DNA of 64,000 nt, from NCBI RefSeq assembly GCF_040436345.1, contig NC_133236.1:18369466-18433465 (forward strand), read 5' to 3'. Positions within the stretch are counted from its first letter, which is position 1. Each line of letters opens with the position of its first letter. The DNA comes from Pagrus major (lineage: Eukaryota; Chordata; Actinopteri; Spariformes; Sparidae). The translations under genes and the position numbers were made by a program. The notes under the pieces were generated by a model. That model did no database searches, was not told the origin of the DNA, and saw only the letters and a program-made list of their open reading frames with translations. This document shows positions 1 through 14,108 of the stretch, one piece after another.

Positions 1-721
1 TGTAGCAAGCAAGGGCAGGCCTCACCGCAGAAACATGTTGGTGTGATTACCAGAGATAACGTTGTAGACATTTTACTCCATCACAACAAAGCGCTCATTC
101 AGTTATTGGTCAACATTTCTCAGAAAGTGTCGGCATAAATGCTGCTGAACTAAATTAGCTTTGCCAGGTCTGGATTTTAACGGCAGTCAGCACAAACACG
201 CCCAGAGGAGAGAAGCAAACAAACATCCTAGTTTCCTAGAAGTTTTTGAACAGGCTCCAATGGCTGTTTTCCAGATTGTACATGTACGCCGCCCCCCCCT
301 GCCCCAAAGCTCTTCCCTTCTGTTTTCTGCACAATCAAACTCCACCACCACCCCCAACATCCCCATCTCAATCACACCGCAACCCTGATATCCCCTTCCT
401 CCAACCACCTCCATCCCCTCCCCTCTGCTTTCTGGCTGCACATAAACAGATTCTAGAGGTGTGTCCCCTCTCAGCCAATAGCCTCCCTCTCGAGTTATGC
501 ATCTGAGCCAATCACAGCAGCCGATGGGAGCAGCCGTCTCTCCTTCTGTTAACGGCAGTTGTTGTTTTGCTGCTCTCTCTCTCTCTCTGTTTTTTCTGTC
601 TTCACAGTGATGGATGGAGGGAATAAAGAGGAGGTCAGGTCAGGCATTAATAAGCTTTGAGTGCTTGCCAACAATTAGGTGGGGGCTAATCCCAAATTCA
701 CAAGTGTGTGTGTGCATAGTG

Positions 722-735
722 CACGCACACACACA

Positions 736-770
<35 letters not shown>

Positions 771-771
771 T
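722..771. repeat. CA dinucleotide microsatellite
   Basis: A nearly pure CA tract with one interruption near its start. Shorter CA tracts and CT-rich low-complexity DNA follow to about 925. Together they create long spurious open frames. Confidence 0.9.
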
Positions 772-3700
772 TTGTTTCACCCAAGAACATTCACATGCTC
801 TTTATCTCTAACTATCTCTCTCCCTCCCTCTCCCTCCCTCAAACACACACAGACCAGACTTTGTTTCTTACACATAAACATCATTCACATCCTCTGTCCC
901 TTCCACACACACACACACACACAGCCCACAGTTGCTGGTTATATCTGGGCAGAGGGTGTGGGGAGATGGCAATAGGGGAGAGACTGTCTGCACAGTACAA
1001 ACATAACACCTGTCAAACCAGTCAACAAACACAGATAATTTCACACTTCCCATATCAACATCAGCACAAAATTGAAGCTCAATTTGGCAAAAGTAGTTCG
1101 TTTTTCCAAGAATATCTGCAAAAGATCTCAGTTCTCAAAAGTACAGGTAGTTTTAGAATCTGGGAGTTTTTTTGCGTTTCCAAGAAGCACAAGAGATTAA
1201 AAAAACACTTCAGGCATTCAGCAGGAAGAAGGAAAACATTCACAACTTGTTTTTCTCACTCTCCCTCCTTCTTTCCCTCCTATAGCCAAATTTATGCAAC
1301 AGGGCTGGTATTGCACAATGAAGCAACCAGAGTGTTGTTTGCAACTGCTAACCTGCAACGTCTTAGGAGAAAAATCTTGAACAAATAGGGCCCTTATCAA
1401 GAGAAGTGTAACCGCTCAGAGTGATATCGGCAGTATCGCTGTGTGGCGACTGCAAAGGACGACAACAAGTCAGACGTGAAAGCAAGAGAGCTTGAAGATC
1501 TGGCTTCAGTATCTGTTCTTACTTTTTATCTTTCTCACGTGTATGACGAGGGAAAACTTTCAAGACAAGCGAGTGATGACAGCATGTTTGGACGAACATC
1601 TCAGCTGGATGGTTACCTTCACACACCTGTGTTAGGAAACACACGGACACTCGTGGTATTTAACAGAGGTCCCTTGGTTTAACAACACCCACTGATCTTT
1701 TTTCCTTCTTCACCCATATATACACTTATATATACATAACCAAGCCCTGCTGACCCATATTCCTATGTGAGGAAAGACTGGCTAAGTTGCTACTACAGTC
1801 AAAACAAGCTCTGAACCACAGAAGAGGAAAAAGTTTTAGAGTTTTTGCTGGTAGGCCGAAGATCACCGGAGCGGATTGTCTGTGTTTGTTTCTGTTGAAA
1901 GCAGCTTGTCAGCAGAATCATCAACCAAAAAGGATCAGCACCTTGAAGCTTGAGCCCTGCTAGGGCTGCAACAAATTATTATTTTTTCTTTTTAATGAGG
2001 TGATCAACTAAAGCCTGACTGATGCTGTACATTTTATGTCAATATTTATATTTGAGCAATATATACAATATTCCTGTTTTCATACCACCTGACTACCGAG
2101 CAGCTTCTTTCCTCAGGCAGTGAGGCTCCTTTATTCATCCTCCACACTCAACTATATAAAATAGTTTGTTGTTCATGTTGAAAAATTACACTGTAATCAT
2201 ATTAACATACATATTAACAAACTAATATCAACATGTTAAAACTCTATGCTTTAGAAAAAAGACCCCAAGTTTACCTTCTCAAATGGCTTGTTTTATTTTG
2301 ACCAACAGAACAACCTCAGATTATCAACAACTAACCATTTCAGGATTAAACCTACAGTAAACTGCAGGTCCTTCGTTTGGAGCCACAGCTTTTTAATAAA
2401 TTCTTAAAATCAACAGCTAATACGCACGAGTTGACTGAAAACAATTTTAACAACACATCCTGCTCCATCAAATTAGAAGAAGACATTAAAAATACATGCA
2501 TGTAGATGCACATGTGACACACCAGACAGAAACTGGCTCAGTATTTCTAGCAAAGAACACAAGCTGTAAAGGGCAAACAAAGAGAACGATGTGGCTGCAA
2601 AGAAAAATAGGCAAAGCATCCAGACAAAGATAAGCAAATGCACAGAACTGACAAAAAATAGGACAGATGGGCAAAACAGCCGCTGAGGGGGGAACATTGT
2701 TTCTGTGTTGACACATTTGATTACTTGTACACTCAGTGTTATGTAAAGAATGGGAAGAATTGGGTTATTTACACACCAGCCGACTCAGCTCATCAACTTC
2801 AGAGGGCAGCCGCAGCATTTAACCTCAATGAATCTTAGTCTGCTTGATTTTAAGATAAAAGTCTGCTGCTGCTTCAGACTAATGTGGCAATTACTTGACT
2901 TGTTAATTGATTCCTTGTTCATCAGCACTGAGAAAATGTGTTACATAAGTTACATCACTTGTTTGCTTTCTCTCCTGACATCACATGCCCTGTACTGTAT
3001 ATCATTTATGACAGAGGGTCCTTATAGAGTTCCTTCCTTCCCAGCCTCCGTTCCTGACGTCAAGTGACGAGAAGTGAGCTAAAGGGCCCCTGACACTCCC
3101 TTACAACAAGCCAATGAACGTCCGAGGGCATGTTGCTGATTGATATCCTGAAGGGAGCTCTTGTCCGAATAAGCTCATGTGGGTCACGAGGGGACCGGTC
3201 TCTCTTACAGCAGATATGGACTCTCCATGTCTGAGATTACTGTCTGATGTTTGAGGAAAGCTGATATTAGTTCAGGGCTTAGAGATATTTACCAGGTTTT
3301 TATCCCCAGTGGAGAAAAAGAGGGGGAAAAAATGAGCTGACTGAGTGACTCGAGGGTTTGTGTATATTTTGTGTTGGTGAGCTGCCAACCTTTACATGCT
3401 GGTTTCCTAAGGGCCTCCGAATGTTTACTGCAACATGACTAGAAACCTACAGAGGGACAGAAAAGGCGTGGCAGCCTGCCAGCAAAGACTATTCAGGAAC
3501 CAGATGGAGAAGTTGTTTTTGTCTCTCTCGCCATCGATCTCCCAATGGCCTAGATACTTCTGTTCTCTCAAGAGTTTAGCCAAGCATGGCCCCTACTATT
3601 CTTGTACTTTCTAAGTTCACTAAAAGAAAAAAAAAAGAAAATCCAGTAGTGGGCTTTTCTTCCCTACACTTCCCTCAACTAGAGCCTTGTTTTTCCTCTA

Positions 3701-6700
3701 AGATTTGTTTTTGCAGCCCAACATATCTTCTTTTTCCCTCCACCTCATTTCTTTTCCTGTCTTTTCAGCATTCATTCACCAACCTCCACTCCAGCCTCTC
3801 ATTTTCTCTCCTACTATTAAACAATGGATTGCATTGTTTCCAGATATTTCTACTTATTTAGATCTGTCTAATGCGCTCTTTGGCCTCAGAGATTATACTT
3901 GGTATTTTCAACGAGGGGCTCATTCTTACTTTTAATCACCATTAACAGAGACATAGTGCAAGCTTACAGTAAGCCTACACACCCTTGTTGAAATGCTCCG
4001 GTAAAGGCTTTGTGTACTGTTGTGCATTATCTGATGTATAAGAACCTGCAAGGTAACATAAAGGTTTGTTAACTGGGCATCCAAACAGACTTCTACAGTG
4101 CCACAGACCCTCGTAAATTTTAAGATTAACCCTCAGAAAAGTCCACCCTGGTCTCTGTCGTTGACCAATGCGTGCAGCAGTTAATTTTAATCATCCTGTA
4201 ATTGGGTTAATTTCTTCTGAATTACAGTCAAGAGTTCCTGTTTTGCTGGAGACCCACTGCTGAACTCTCAATGACTCTTGGGAGTCAATTTGGAGAGCCA
4301 CTGCCTTATCCGGCTTTCTACCTTAATGATTCCTACATTTTCTGCAGGTAAGAAAACATGTTATGAAACAACCTATTAAGTAAACACAGAGGATTGCATA
4401 TATGTATTAAAACATTCAATGTTAGCGTAGCAACAGGTGCAATATGCAGCTCCACCCATGAAATCAATGAGCATGAGTGTTTCTATGGTCCAATAAAGGT
4501 CTGACACTGATATGAACTTCATCTTCATTACACTGAAACAGGAATCAAAGAAGGAAAACGACAAACAGACAAAAACTGATCGAGATTGTTAGTTTAAAGT
4601 TACTACATCATACAACTTTCAAATATGCTGTGTTATTTTAAACTGTCAGAGATTAAGATTACACAATCTATTCCGTATTTCCTCTGTCAGGAACCACTGA
4701 CTCAGTGTTTACAGTTTTAAAGTGCTCTACATAGACTTCAGAAATGACAGATAAAGAAATTGAGTGGCCAGCGGTTCAGCGACTTGACACGGTCACCCTG
4801 TTCTCGATACCAGTGTTATAGTCATAAAGATAAAACCATGAAGATTACAAATTACAGTAAACTTGAGGAAATAGATTCCTAAAAGGAAATGTCATTAAAG
4901 AAATCATATTAAAACAGAATTAAAGAGTTAGACAAAAAATGCAATCACATTTAAACTCACTGACTAAAATTAAGGTTTAAACACATATTTGTGCTAATGC
5001 ATGGACATTTTATTTACATCTCTAGATGAAAAAGAAGGCCTGATGGAAAGATCGGGTTCACTGGAGTTAGAGGAGCTTAACCACACCTTGTGGCTCTTCT
5101 GAGAGCAAAGCATTGTCAGTCCAGCCAGCTGATTTTCAACCTGAATTTTGCATTGTTCTACCTAAAACATATTTTAGTTGCATTTTGTATGTATGCCACT
5201 AAGTTAAAATCACAACCAAACAACCACATTTCTTCTCTAAGAATTAACTATTTGATCAAATGCAGGTAATCATAAAGCAAGCTTCTTTGTGCCGATTGGA
5301 TTGAAGAACATATGAGATATCCACTTCACAATAATAAATAATACAAGTTTTAATCACTATAAATATAATATAACTATAAATGTGGTGAAAGCAAACATCT
5401 GGAGTATTTTAAAAGAAAGGAACAACCTCAATTTTTGGTGCAAACAACACAGATTTTTTCCCTTTAAGATATGATAAGATGTGCTCAGCTGACAGGGGCC
5501 CACACAACTACTGTCCAAGTTACATGATGTGTGCAGTGACCAGCTTATTATCCTATCAGATTCCTGCAAAACAAGTCAGTAAAGTATGTCAAAAATGCTT
5601 ACATGTACTATACTGACAGAATATGCTATTAAAGTGTGGAGCTGTTGGGTAATGTGCTATCATAACATTCCAGGAGTGCTTAGTGAAGGGGGAATGTGTG
5701 TCTGTATGTGCGCATTTGTGTGCGTCAAGTCAGGTGGGTGGCCAAACCTGGGGGTCTAATAAACCCACAAGGTGGGTGACAACATGATGTAACTGTATCT
5801 CCTTCCAATTACCGTGTTGGGACATGTAGTACAAGTGTGTGAGCGTTTGGAGGGTAAACAAGTCTGCACACTTGCTTTGCACCTCTGAGCTGAAGTTTCC
5901 GTTCTTTATTCAGTCATGAACTTTAAAAACCGTTCAACTGTTAAACACAAAAAAAGGGAACATCAGCATTTCCTCTTTGACACGTGAGTCTTCTTTTAGT
6001 TTGACACGAGACACTGAAGTGACCAAATCAACACAGACACAGCCATCCTGGTCTCAAAGTGGACACAAACACACACACACACACCTTCATGTTTCGCTTA
6101 CCACAGACAGACAGGCCGGCTAACGGAAACACACAGAGAGGCAGATATAGACAAGTGTGACAAACACACACACACACATAGGAGAGGCAGAGTGTTAAAA
6201 ACATGCCAACAGGCTGCATTCATCCCCCAATTAGAGATTATCATCTTTAACACACAGGCGTATTTTTGGATCATTTGTGAAGCAATCCTATTAGCATTTC
6301 TAACAGCTCATCACTTTGTCAACATCGACTTTCACACACAGTATTTGGCTGTGTCTACTGCGGGGTGACATTATACTGATGTAATGTACTTATAATTGTG
6401 CTAAACCACATATCATGAGGGATCTTTGGCTACTGTTTTATCATGGAGCAGCTAAAATGTGTCTTAAAGGCTACTGTAACAGTTAAACATGCAACAGCTG
6501 ACTTTGTTCACTTGGAGGCAGCGAAAACAAGTTGTAGACACAGCAATGACATCAACTTTAAAGTGGATATAGTGACCTTTAAACAGTTGCTTATTTAATC
6601 ATCCAGCAGTTACACAGCAACTTTATCACTCATTTGGAGTTGGGTTTCAGGTCACCTGATGGGGTTAGGGTTAAATGTCCAATAACTACTCTCTTTATAG

Positions 6701-7964
6701 CTCTGTTTTTGGTCTCTACCAACTTCTGAGGCAAATATCTGCCTCTTTAGCTGCTGAACGCTCCAATATGTTGTGCTGAACAGGTAGTGTACAGTGGATT
6801 TATAGTTATTTACCATATAACAATAATCAAGTCTCATCTAAAAGGTCTCAAATAGAACCAGTAAAGAGTTAATCGAGAGTCATCAACACAGCAGTATTAC
6901 TAGCACTGATAGCAGTTGCGCAACTGCTTCGTTGCAGAGTCAGAGGGAGTCTTTCCTTCTCTGAATATCTCAAATTCTGTTTATTTAACATGGCATGAGT
7001 TGGAAAACAATCCCTCAAACACATATATGTTTACCAACAGCTAGAGTTACGCATTTCATTAGAAGACAATCTCAAAGGCTCTGAATAGCCTATTATGATA
7101 CTATGACAAAAACTCAAATAAACAATTACTCTACTACAATGCACAGTGTCAACTAGCGGTTGTGTTAGTCGTCTAGTCAATTATTCTGTGTAAAGCTTTA
7201 GCCTAGGAAGATGCTATGAAAGCTTTGAGAGTTGCGTGCTGGAAGGCTAAACAACGAGCTAAAACTCAGCTAAGCTTTGTAAAGGTGAGGGGAGCTGCAG
7301 ATTCAGGTGACAGTTTTCATAGTGTTATTCCAAATGTATTTATTATAGCAGCATTAACTGACATTTTTGCTTATTTAACTGTTGAATACAAATGAGCTTT
7401 GAGCAACTCTACCTGTTCGGTCACCATGTCCACATTAGTAAAACATTTCTTGAGAATTATCATTTTCATTTATTCAGTCAAATATTTTGTCACTATCATC
7501 CAGCCACATCCTTCTCTCAGTCGACTGCAGGATGTTAATTTATCACCAGCAATTAAAGCATTTGGGTGGTCTGTGTGCTGGATCGATATCATCCGAAGTA
7601 TTTTGGTACAGTATCTGGTTACACTTACAAAACCAGAGGCTTAGCGACAGCTGGCTGCAACCTGCAACCATAAATACCATTAAGTTGAGTGTGCAAATAT
7701 AAATAAATTAATAGCTGTTATCGTCATAGGTCAGAATATGCCATTTGAATTTTTGATAATGAAAATATTTGTCGTGGTTGTAAAGTGTATGTGGGGCTAT
7801 TCTTGTTTCAGTTCATGTTTGTGTGACACAAGTATGAACTATGACTTAATTTAAGTGTATATTTTCTTCTCCACAAAATTTAACAAATATGCTTGAAAGT
7901 AGAGCAAACACAATACTAATGTGTCACAGTCCTTAAACTTTCTAACTGTATATGTTTCGTAAAC

Positions 7965-7966
<2 letters not shown>

Positions 7967-8025
<59 letters not shown>
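7967..8025. repeat. (GT)n microsatellite, about 29 units
   Basis: A pure GT tract of about 59 bases. A complementary AC tract begins about 195 bases downstream (8221), so the two could pair as the arms of a large hairpin. Confidence 0.95.
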
Positions 8026-8027
<2 letters not shown>

Positions 8028-8217
8028 ATATGACACCAAGTATCCTCCAACAAGAAGGTGCATGTCCAGATTTAGGGCAGACACACAGGTCAATGTGAAG
8101 GAGTGTGTTTCTCTACCCTAAGTAAACAGTGTGAAGCAATCCCACTCGTGCAGCTTTAACAAACACTGCATGTCAATCACACACACAGACATACACTCTC
8201 TCCCACCGTGTCTACCA

Positions 8218-8220
<3 letters not shown>

Positions 8221-8264
<44 letters not shown>

Positions 8265-8280
8265 ACACAGACACACACAC
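8221..8280. repeat. (AC)n microsatellite
   Basis: Pure AC for the first 39 bases, then imperfect with two AG interruptions. It is complementary in direct reading to the GT tract at 7967-8025. Confidence 0.95.
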
Positions 8281-8788
8281 TTCACCCTGGCTTTGGAGCA
8301 AAAGAGGTCAGAGGTGAACGACTGTGGGAACGAGGAGGTCCCGTAGCGTGAAACTGTCGCCGTCCTGACAAACTGGCCTATAACATAAACAAGCACACAT
8401 ACATCAGGCTGGGACAATACCCCCGAGAAGAGAGCACAATACCCTCCACCACTTCACACTAGGCCTGAAACAATACCACACACGCTGTAACAACACCATA
8501 GCCAGGCCTAAGCCAACACGGCACTGGGGCAAAGCTTGAAGCAACACCACTCGGTGAGCAGCACCACACAATGCCTGCAATGGGAAACGATCCATCAGGT
8601 GCTGCTGACACAGCGAAGTTCATGTCCCTAAGTGTGGGGTCTTTGAAAGACTGGATGAGATGCACAAGACCTTGTGAGCACTGTGTGTGTCCTGCTGCAT
8701 GTTAAATGTTTTGACTTCAAGACTAAAAGCAGTTAGGTCCCTTTTAAGTCACAGAGAAGACAAATGCATTGGCAGAGAAAGATGCATC

Positions 8789-8989
8789 TAGGGCTGCCAT
8801 TAAAGATTATTTTTATTGTCCATCAGTTGTTTGGTTTGGAAAATATCAGAAAATGGTGAAACATGTAGATCAGTGTTTCCCAAAGCCCAAGATGGCGTCC
8901 TCAAATGTCTTGTTTTGTGTACATAGAGGAGTAAAGAAAATAGAATCAACAAAATGGTTGGCGATTAATAGTTAATCGTTGCAGCTCTA
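8789..8989. mobile_element. Short non-autonomous DNA transposon, gggctgcaac family, internally deleted copy
   Basis: Starts with tagggctgcc and ends with ttaatcgttgcagctcta, so the ends are inverted repeats. The interior carries segments shared with the copies at 15503 and 42549: a gaaaatggtgaaa block, a cagtgtttcccaaagccca block and an atagaggagtaaagaaa block. The repeated wording across copies is direct evidence. Assignment to a named superfamily (probably hAT-like) is not certain. Confidence 0.75.
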
Positions 8990-9109
8990 CTAAATACATC
9001 TTGATTTTTACATTTTGTCTCATTATTTCTGACATTAAGGCCAACTCTCAAAACCCTTACAAGTCATTACAAGCATCAAAAATCTAATCTGTTAACATTT
9101 TTTGTTTTA

Positions 9110-9350
9110 AATGAATGAATCATTTGGTCTATAAAATATCAAAGCAATAAAATATTTTCCTCACAGTTTCCCAGACCACAAGCTAAGACCTTCAAAATGC
9201 TTATTTTGTCCAATCAATGGCCCAAAAACAAAAGATATGCAGTTTTACTTGATATACATACTACAGAAAAAAAGCAGGGTAGAACCAGTGAATGTTTGGT
9301 ATGTTTGCTTAATAAATGACTCAACAATCAATTGATTGATCCATCTCAGT
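9110..9350. mobile_element. Degenerate copy of the gggctgcaac-family element
   Basis: A diverged stretch sharing the order of blocks seen in better copies (catttggtctataaaatatc, then tttcccagaccacaagc, then ttgtccaatcaa, then a caatcaattgattgat end). The terminal repeats have decayed. It lies just downstream of the copy at 8789. Confidence 0.5.
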
Positions 9351-10142
9351 GGTTACAAATCCGTCCTGATCTGAGCAGGAGCGAGTGTCCCTAATATTTT
9401 GTTTGTGTACTGCAGCTGGTTAAGCCTGGTGTTGAGCCTGTGTGGTTTGTATCCTAATAGGGGCTACCTCAGACTGAGGCCTGGACCGCAGCCACCGAGC
9501 TATTCATGCTTTGTGACCTGAGCCGCAGATGCCTCTAAATCCTGCATGCTCACTGCTATAAATCTCTCAAGACATGTAAACACACACACTCACACTCAAA
9601 AAGGAAGACAGATCAACACACTTGAACACACACAAAAGTCACACACACACACACACACACACACTGGATGAACGCCCAGTGACCTGGGCAAAAGGAAAAA
9701 ATTAGAATCATGCGCAGCATTGCATGCATTCAGCCCAGTGCATGGAAAATTCCCATCCAGCAACTTGAGAGGAGAGCAAAACCAGGCTAAAGACGGGCAT
9801 AGAGTGCCCTCCTGTGTCCACACCTATGAACCACAGCTGTTTCAATGCCTCCGATATGCAGCATGAGTGATGAAACCACTCAAAGGGCCGTTCTGTTTCA
9901 TCAAGTAAAAGGCGGAGCATTAAAGAGTAAGAGGGTGGAGGATAAAAGGCATTTATTGATTTTTTTTTTCAAATACTGGATCCACTGGACAATAAGCTTC
10001 ATCATTAATTTATGAATTCAATCAAATTAATCCTAAACAGATGGCATACAAGTCGATAGATGAGAGCGTCCAAGAGACCAGGGGCTGAGTGTATGAGGCC
10101 AATCGGGCAATACGCAGCCACTTTTATATGATTTATGTTGCT

Positions 10143-10148
<6 letters not shown>

Positions 10149-10179
<31 letters not shown>
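10149..10179. repeat. (GT)n microsatellite
   Basis: About 15 GT units. Other short dinucleotide tracts in this intron are at 6067-6083, 6163-6178, 9641-9664, a GA tract at 12132-12158, and GT near 18534-18575. Confidence 0.85.
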
Positions 10180-10180
<1 letters not shown>

Positions 10181-13100
10181 GCTGTTTGAATATTCGCTCA
10201 GGATAAAAGCCTACAGAAATACAGTATATAAGGGACGTGTTTTGTCATGTTTTGTATACTTCATTGAGACTTTAGAGTTTATACAGCTGCTTCCTTTACT
10301 ACTGTCTTTGATTGATATTTAATTGCAGTGTTTTTAGAAGAATATTTACTGAAAATAAAAATATAGCATTGTTTTCTCTTCACCCGCAATGCAGAAGAAG
10401 TGAAGTTACTTTTTTAATCTCTACTCCCTGTAGTCTTCCTTTTCTAGGCTGCATACAGCAACCTCCACCAATTAGGTAGGGGGGGGGTCCATTTAGCCTG
10501 ACAGGCAAAATCAAGGGTGAAAAAAATAAAAAATAAAAAAAGATCACCAACCACCTTTGCTGCTCTGTACCTAATAGCCAGGGTATACTTAAGAATAATT
10601 AGTTTGTATAATGTGTCGCCACAACCAAAACAGAAGGCTGAAGTGTGTAGAGCTGGAATCTGAGCAAAAACTCTGCTCTCATAGAGGTTTATTCTGTGAG
10701 TGCACGATAATAATTGAAGGTAATTCAGATCAGCATTATTAACATTTTTATCAACTCATCTCTTCTCTAATGTGTATTATGGCAGCTGAACAGTAAGAGG
10801 ACGTAAAAGGCGTTTTTCCACAGCAGACATTTGGGCTTTGAGCACAGGTGCCACTAATACCATTACCATTGGCTCATTTCTATGAACCTGTCCCAGTAAA
10901 CTCTGATACTGAAGCAGCTAAATGGAATTCAGCCATCTTTCATTTTATTATTTACATCCGTGGTTGTTACAGTGTCATGTCAAAATGTCTGCTGTGAAAA
11001 AAAAGTCTTTGTTACAGGATGATGACTTGCTGGAGACATTTTGGGATGTGAATGCAGGAAAGGCACAGGTAAAATGAATAACAGTGATGATGGCTCCATT
11101 CCATTAGCGTCCAAGTAAACCATGTCAGTAAGCCAACAGGCACAATTCCAGAGGTGCTGATTCGAATCTACTCAAGTCACTGTTTTGATGACTTCCAATT
11201 TGACTAGACAGAAAATAAATGACTTGAGACTGGACTTGAAATTTTGATTTAGAGGAAATTAAGAAAAAAGTTTTTTTTTGATATATTATCAAACCAGAGC
11301 CTGGTTGATATTAAGAGCTGGCCACTGTTGTCCTAACACAGACATATCAGTATACAAGTAAACTGTTGTTGAAAACATTTTTTTTAGATGATTATAATGC
11401 AGAAAAAGATACTTAGGATAATCTATAATTATTCAATTTCAAGCCAGTCAATAAACAGACAATAAAGTTAAACTGTAAAATATCCTGTCTATTCAATATT
11501 TTCAATGTTTTGCTAATGACATTTGAGGGAGCATTTAAAAAAATGTGTGAATATCGGATGATATATCAATACTGGAGTTTTACCCTTCCTAATATTGGTA
11601 TCGGCCCAAATCAAGTATCAGTTAAGTATCCAGTAAAAGATGACTTGACATGGGACCTAACTCGCCTTAAAAAAAATAAAAACAAAATAATAAACTGTGA
11701 CTTGATTTAATTTGATTTACTTCAAAGTCACATGTCTTCCTTGAAGTGGAGCATCTGAATGAAACCCAGCCATCAGTTCTTTTATTATTCACCCCTGTGC
11801 TTTTCATGTTTTGAGGAGTCTTGATTTCTTCTATGAAAAGGGGTCAACTGAGCTAAAAGACCCTTGAAGTTCCCCCGGTGCATGAATCTGTTCTGGGTAG
11901 GTGTTAAACTGCTGAACCAACATGATTTCTTTGACATTAAGGCTTTTACCCTGAATGACTTATGGCTGCTGCAGTTACACAAGCTTTAAGTTCCTACTGG
12001 CAATATTGGAGAGCTAACACATCTTGTGAGAGACATGCTGAGAAAAGAAAGGAAGCAGCCGGAGGCTTTACTTTATGAATTATTTGTGAACTTTAATTCC
12101 ATATGCAAGTTATAAATATCACATTATGGCGATGAGAGAGAGAGAGAGAGAGAGAGAGAAGGAGAGAGTTTTGTTTATTTAACACCACCATGTGATCACC
12201 CTATCTCTGTTTTTAAATCTCTTGATAGGAGCAACACAGTAAATCCTGCATGCCGAGCAGGAGAATATGGCTGTTATTATTTCACACACTGAACTGTCAG
12301 CTCTTTTATTCATGTACATTTTCTGTGTGTGTTTCTCTTCTTCAAAGAGTTTGTTATTTCTTTCCCACCTCCTGCTGCAGTACTTTGTTCCTGTTGTCCA
12401 CCGCCTCGCCACCTCTGTCCGAACCCACCCACCACCCCCCTCACCTTCTTCACAGTCCCGGGGTGTGTGGGTGAGACAAGCTGAGCCTTGTAATGTATGC
12501 TTGATCAAGAGACAAATGCAAGTCAGGGTGGATAGCACGGATATGAGCTTGTGGCTTTAGTCTGATTTATAGACATTTAAAGCTATTACACGTTTAGTGT
12601 CGAGCATTGAGAAATTACTCAGATTTTGAGCCAGACTCTGGAGAGTGGGGCTCACATACTCGGGGTGCTGGTAGTTTTCCACTGGAGGTGTCTGACTGAA
12701 TACGAAGAAAGACGGTGTTTGTTCCACCTCCTACATCGTTTTCACCCCTTCACCTCTCCTACGATGACATGATCCATTCAGTCACTGTTACTTTCCCCTC
12801 CATCTCTTGCTCGACCTTCAGTGCACAGATATCACGTCTCTTTTCCACTTTCTATCCCACTCTTGCACCTCCCTCCCCTCTTTCTCTCTCTCAATTCCTG
12901 AATAGCAAGGCCAGAAATAATCGCAGACAAGCCAGCACCCCCACCCCCGAGTAACGATGTCAACCAACCCACCCCATCATTGCACCTCATGCCACTGGTA
13001 CCATGACGACTGCTTAGGCTCTGCAAAAACCGGTGCCCAACGTGAGCCCATCTCTCTCCCTCTGTGCCAGGATAATACAGCATTTTCGTGTTTTAGTACA

Positions 13101-13729
13101 ACAGCCATTATGACGTTAAGATTCTTCTTTTTCTTTTGACGGCTTCAGAGATTTTTTGCACGTGTAACAATCGCAAAATAGCGGAAAATTGTGGGGTTTT
13201 TTATCATTTATTCAGGCTTACAACAGGATTGACAGTGACCTAGTTGCACACTTCCCACATGCACCCCCCTTCTTCCCGAGTCTGCAGTGGAAGGTGGGGG
13301 TCTGTCTGTGTTGTAGGATCAAAGTGGGAGCTTGTGTGTTAATATGCTTTCCTGCCATGTTAGAAATGCTCTCTAACATCCTGGCAGAACACACATTGCT
13401 GGAGAGTCAAGATACTGTATAAATGCTAAGATTCTTGTACAGGTTATTTCCATTTGCGATGAATAACATTCACTTAATCTATATAACAGATGCACAGACA
13501 GATAGAGTTCCCTGTTTGTATTTCACCTCCATATAAATAAAGTGGTGATATGTGGGGACTCCAACAGTCCAGGTTAATGTCTCAGATGTTTTTGTTGTGT
13601 GGACAACAGTCCCAAACCCAAAGATAGTCCATTCACATGATACCAAACAGAGAAAAGTAGGAAATCCTCACAGTTGAGAAGCTACAACCACAGTTTGACT
13701 TTTTGTTGCATCAAAGAAGAGCTACAACC

Positions 13730-14108
13730 AGCGCTGCAAATATTAATTGCTTAATCAATTAGTCGACTGAATGAACATTTGCTGGTTCCAGGTCTTTAAA
13801 TGTAATGATTTGCTGGGGCGCCCCAGAGCATGGACCCCATGTACAGAGGCTATGATCTTGCCGCATCAATTCCAACCTGCTTCCTGGCGCTCTTCGTCTG
13901 TGCTATCAAATAAAGCCACGAAAAGGCCAAAAAATGGAAGGATTTGCCTCTTTATTCTGTCATTTATGATCTTTTGGCTTTGGACTGTTGGTTGGACAAA
14001 AAAAGCAATTTGAAGACGTCACTTTTGTGCTCTGGGAAATTGTGATGAGCATTTTTCTAAATTTTCATCTGTTAATTGATGAATAATGAAATTAAGCAGC
14101 CCTAGCTA
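13730..14108. mobile_element. gggctgcaac-family element interrupted by a SINE fragment
   Basis: The left end (cagcgctgcaaat, then taatcaattagtcgactgaa) and right end (taattgatgaataatgaaat, then gcagccctagc) are the inverted termini of this family. The middle is disrupted by about 120 bases of tRNA-SINE-like sequence (13814-13937), after which the family's interior resumes (ttttggctttggactgttgg). Confidence 0.65.
13814..13937 (+). mobile_element. Partial tRNA-derived SINE nested in a DNA transposon
   Basis: Contains ggggcgcccc, then agcatg(gac)cccatgtacagaggct, then a ttccaacctgcttcctgg segment, then ctatcaaataaagcca before an A/C-rich tail. This is the layout of a fish tRNA-derived SINE family ending in 'aaataaaggcaaaaa'. 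The internal promoter half (box A) is mostly missing, so this is a truncated copy that entered the older element around it. Confidence 0.55.

Noticed and set aside
795-1388. Open frame of 197 codons on the plus strand
   Set aside because: Driven by CT/CA low-complexity sequence at its start. The rest has no family motif, and there is no splice or promoter context.
12179-12538. Open frame of 119 codons on the minus strand
   Set aside because: No recognisable domain; the overlapping plus-strand frames are equally long, as expected for chance frames in CT-rich DNA.
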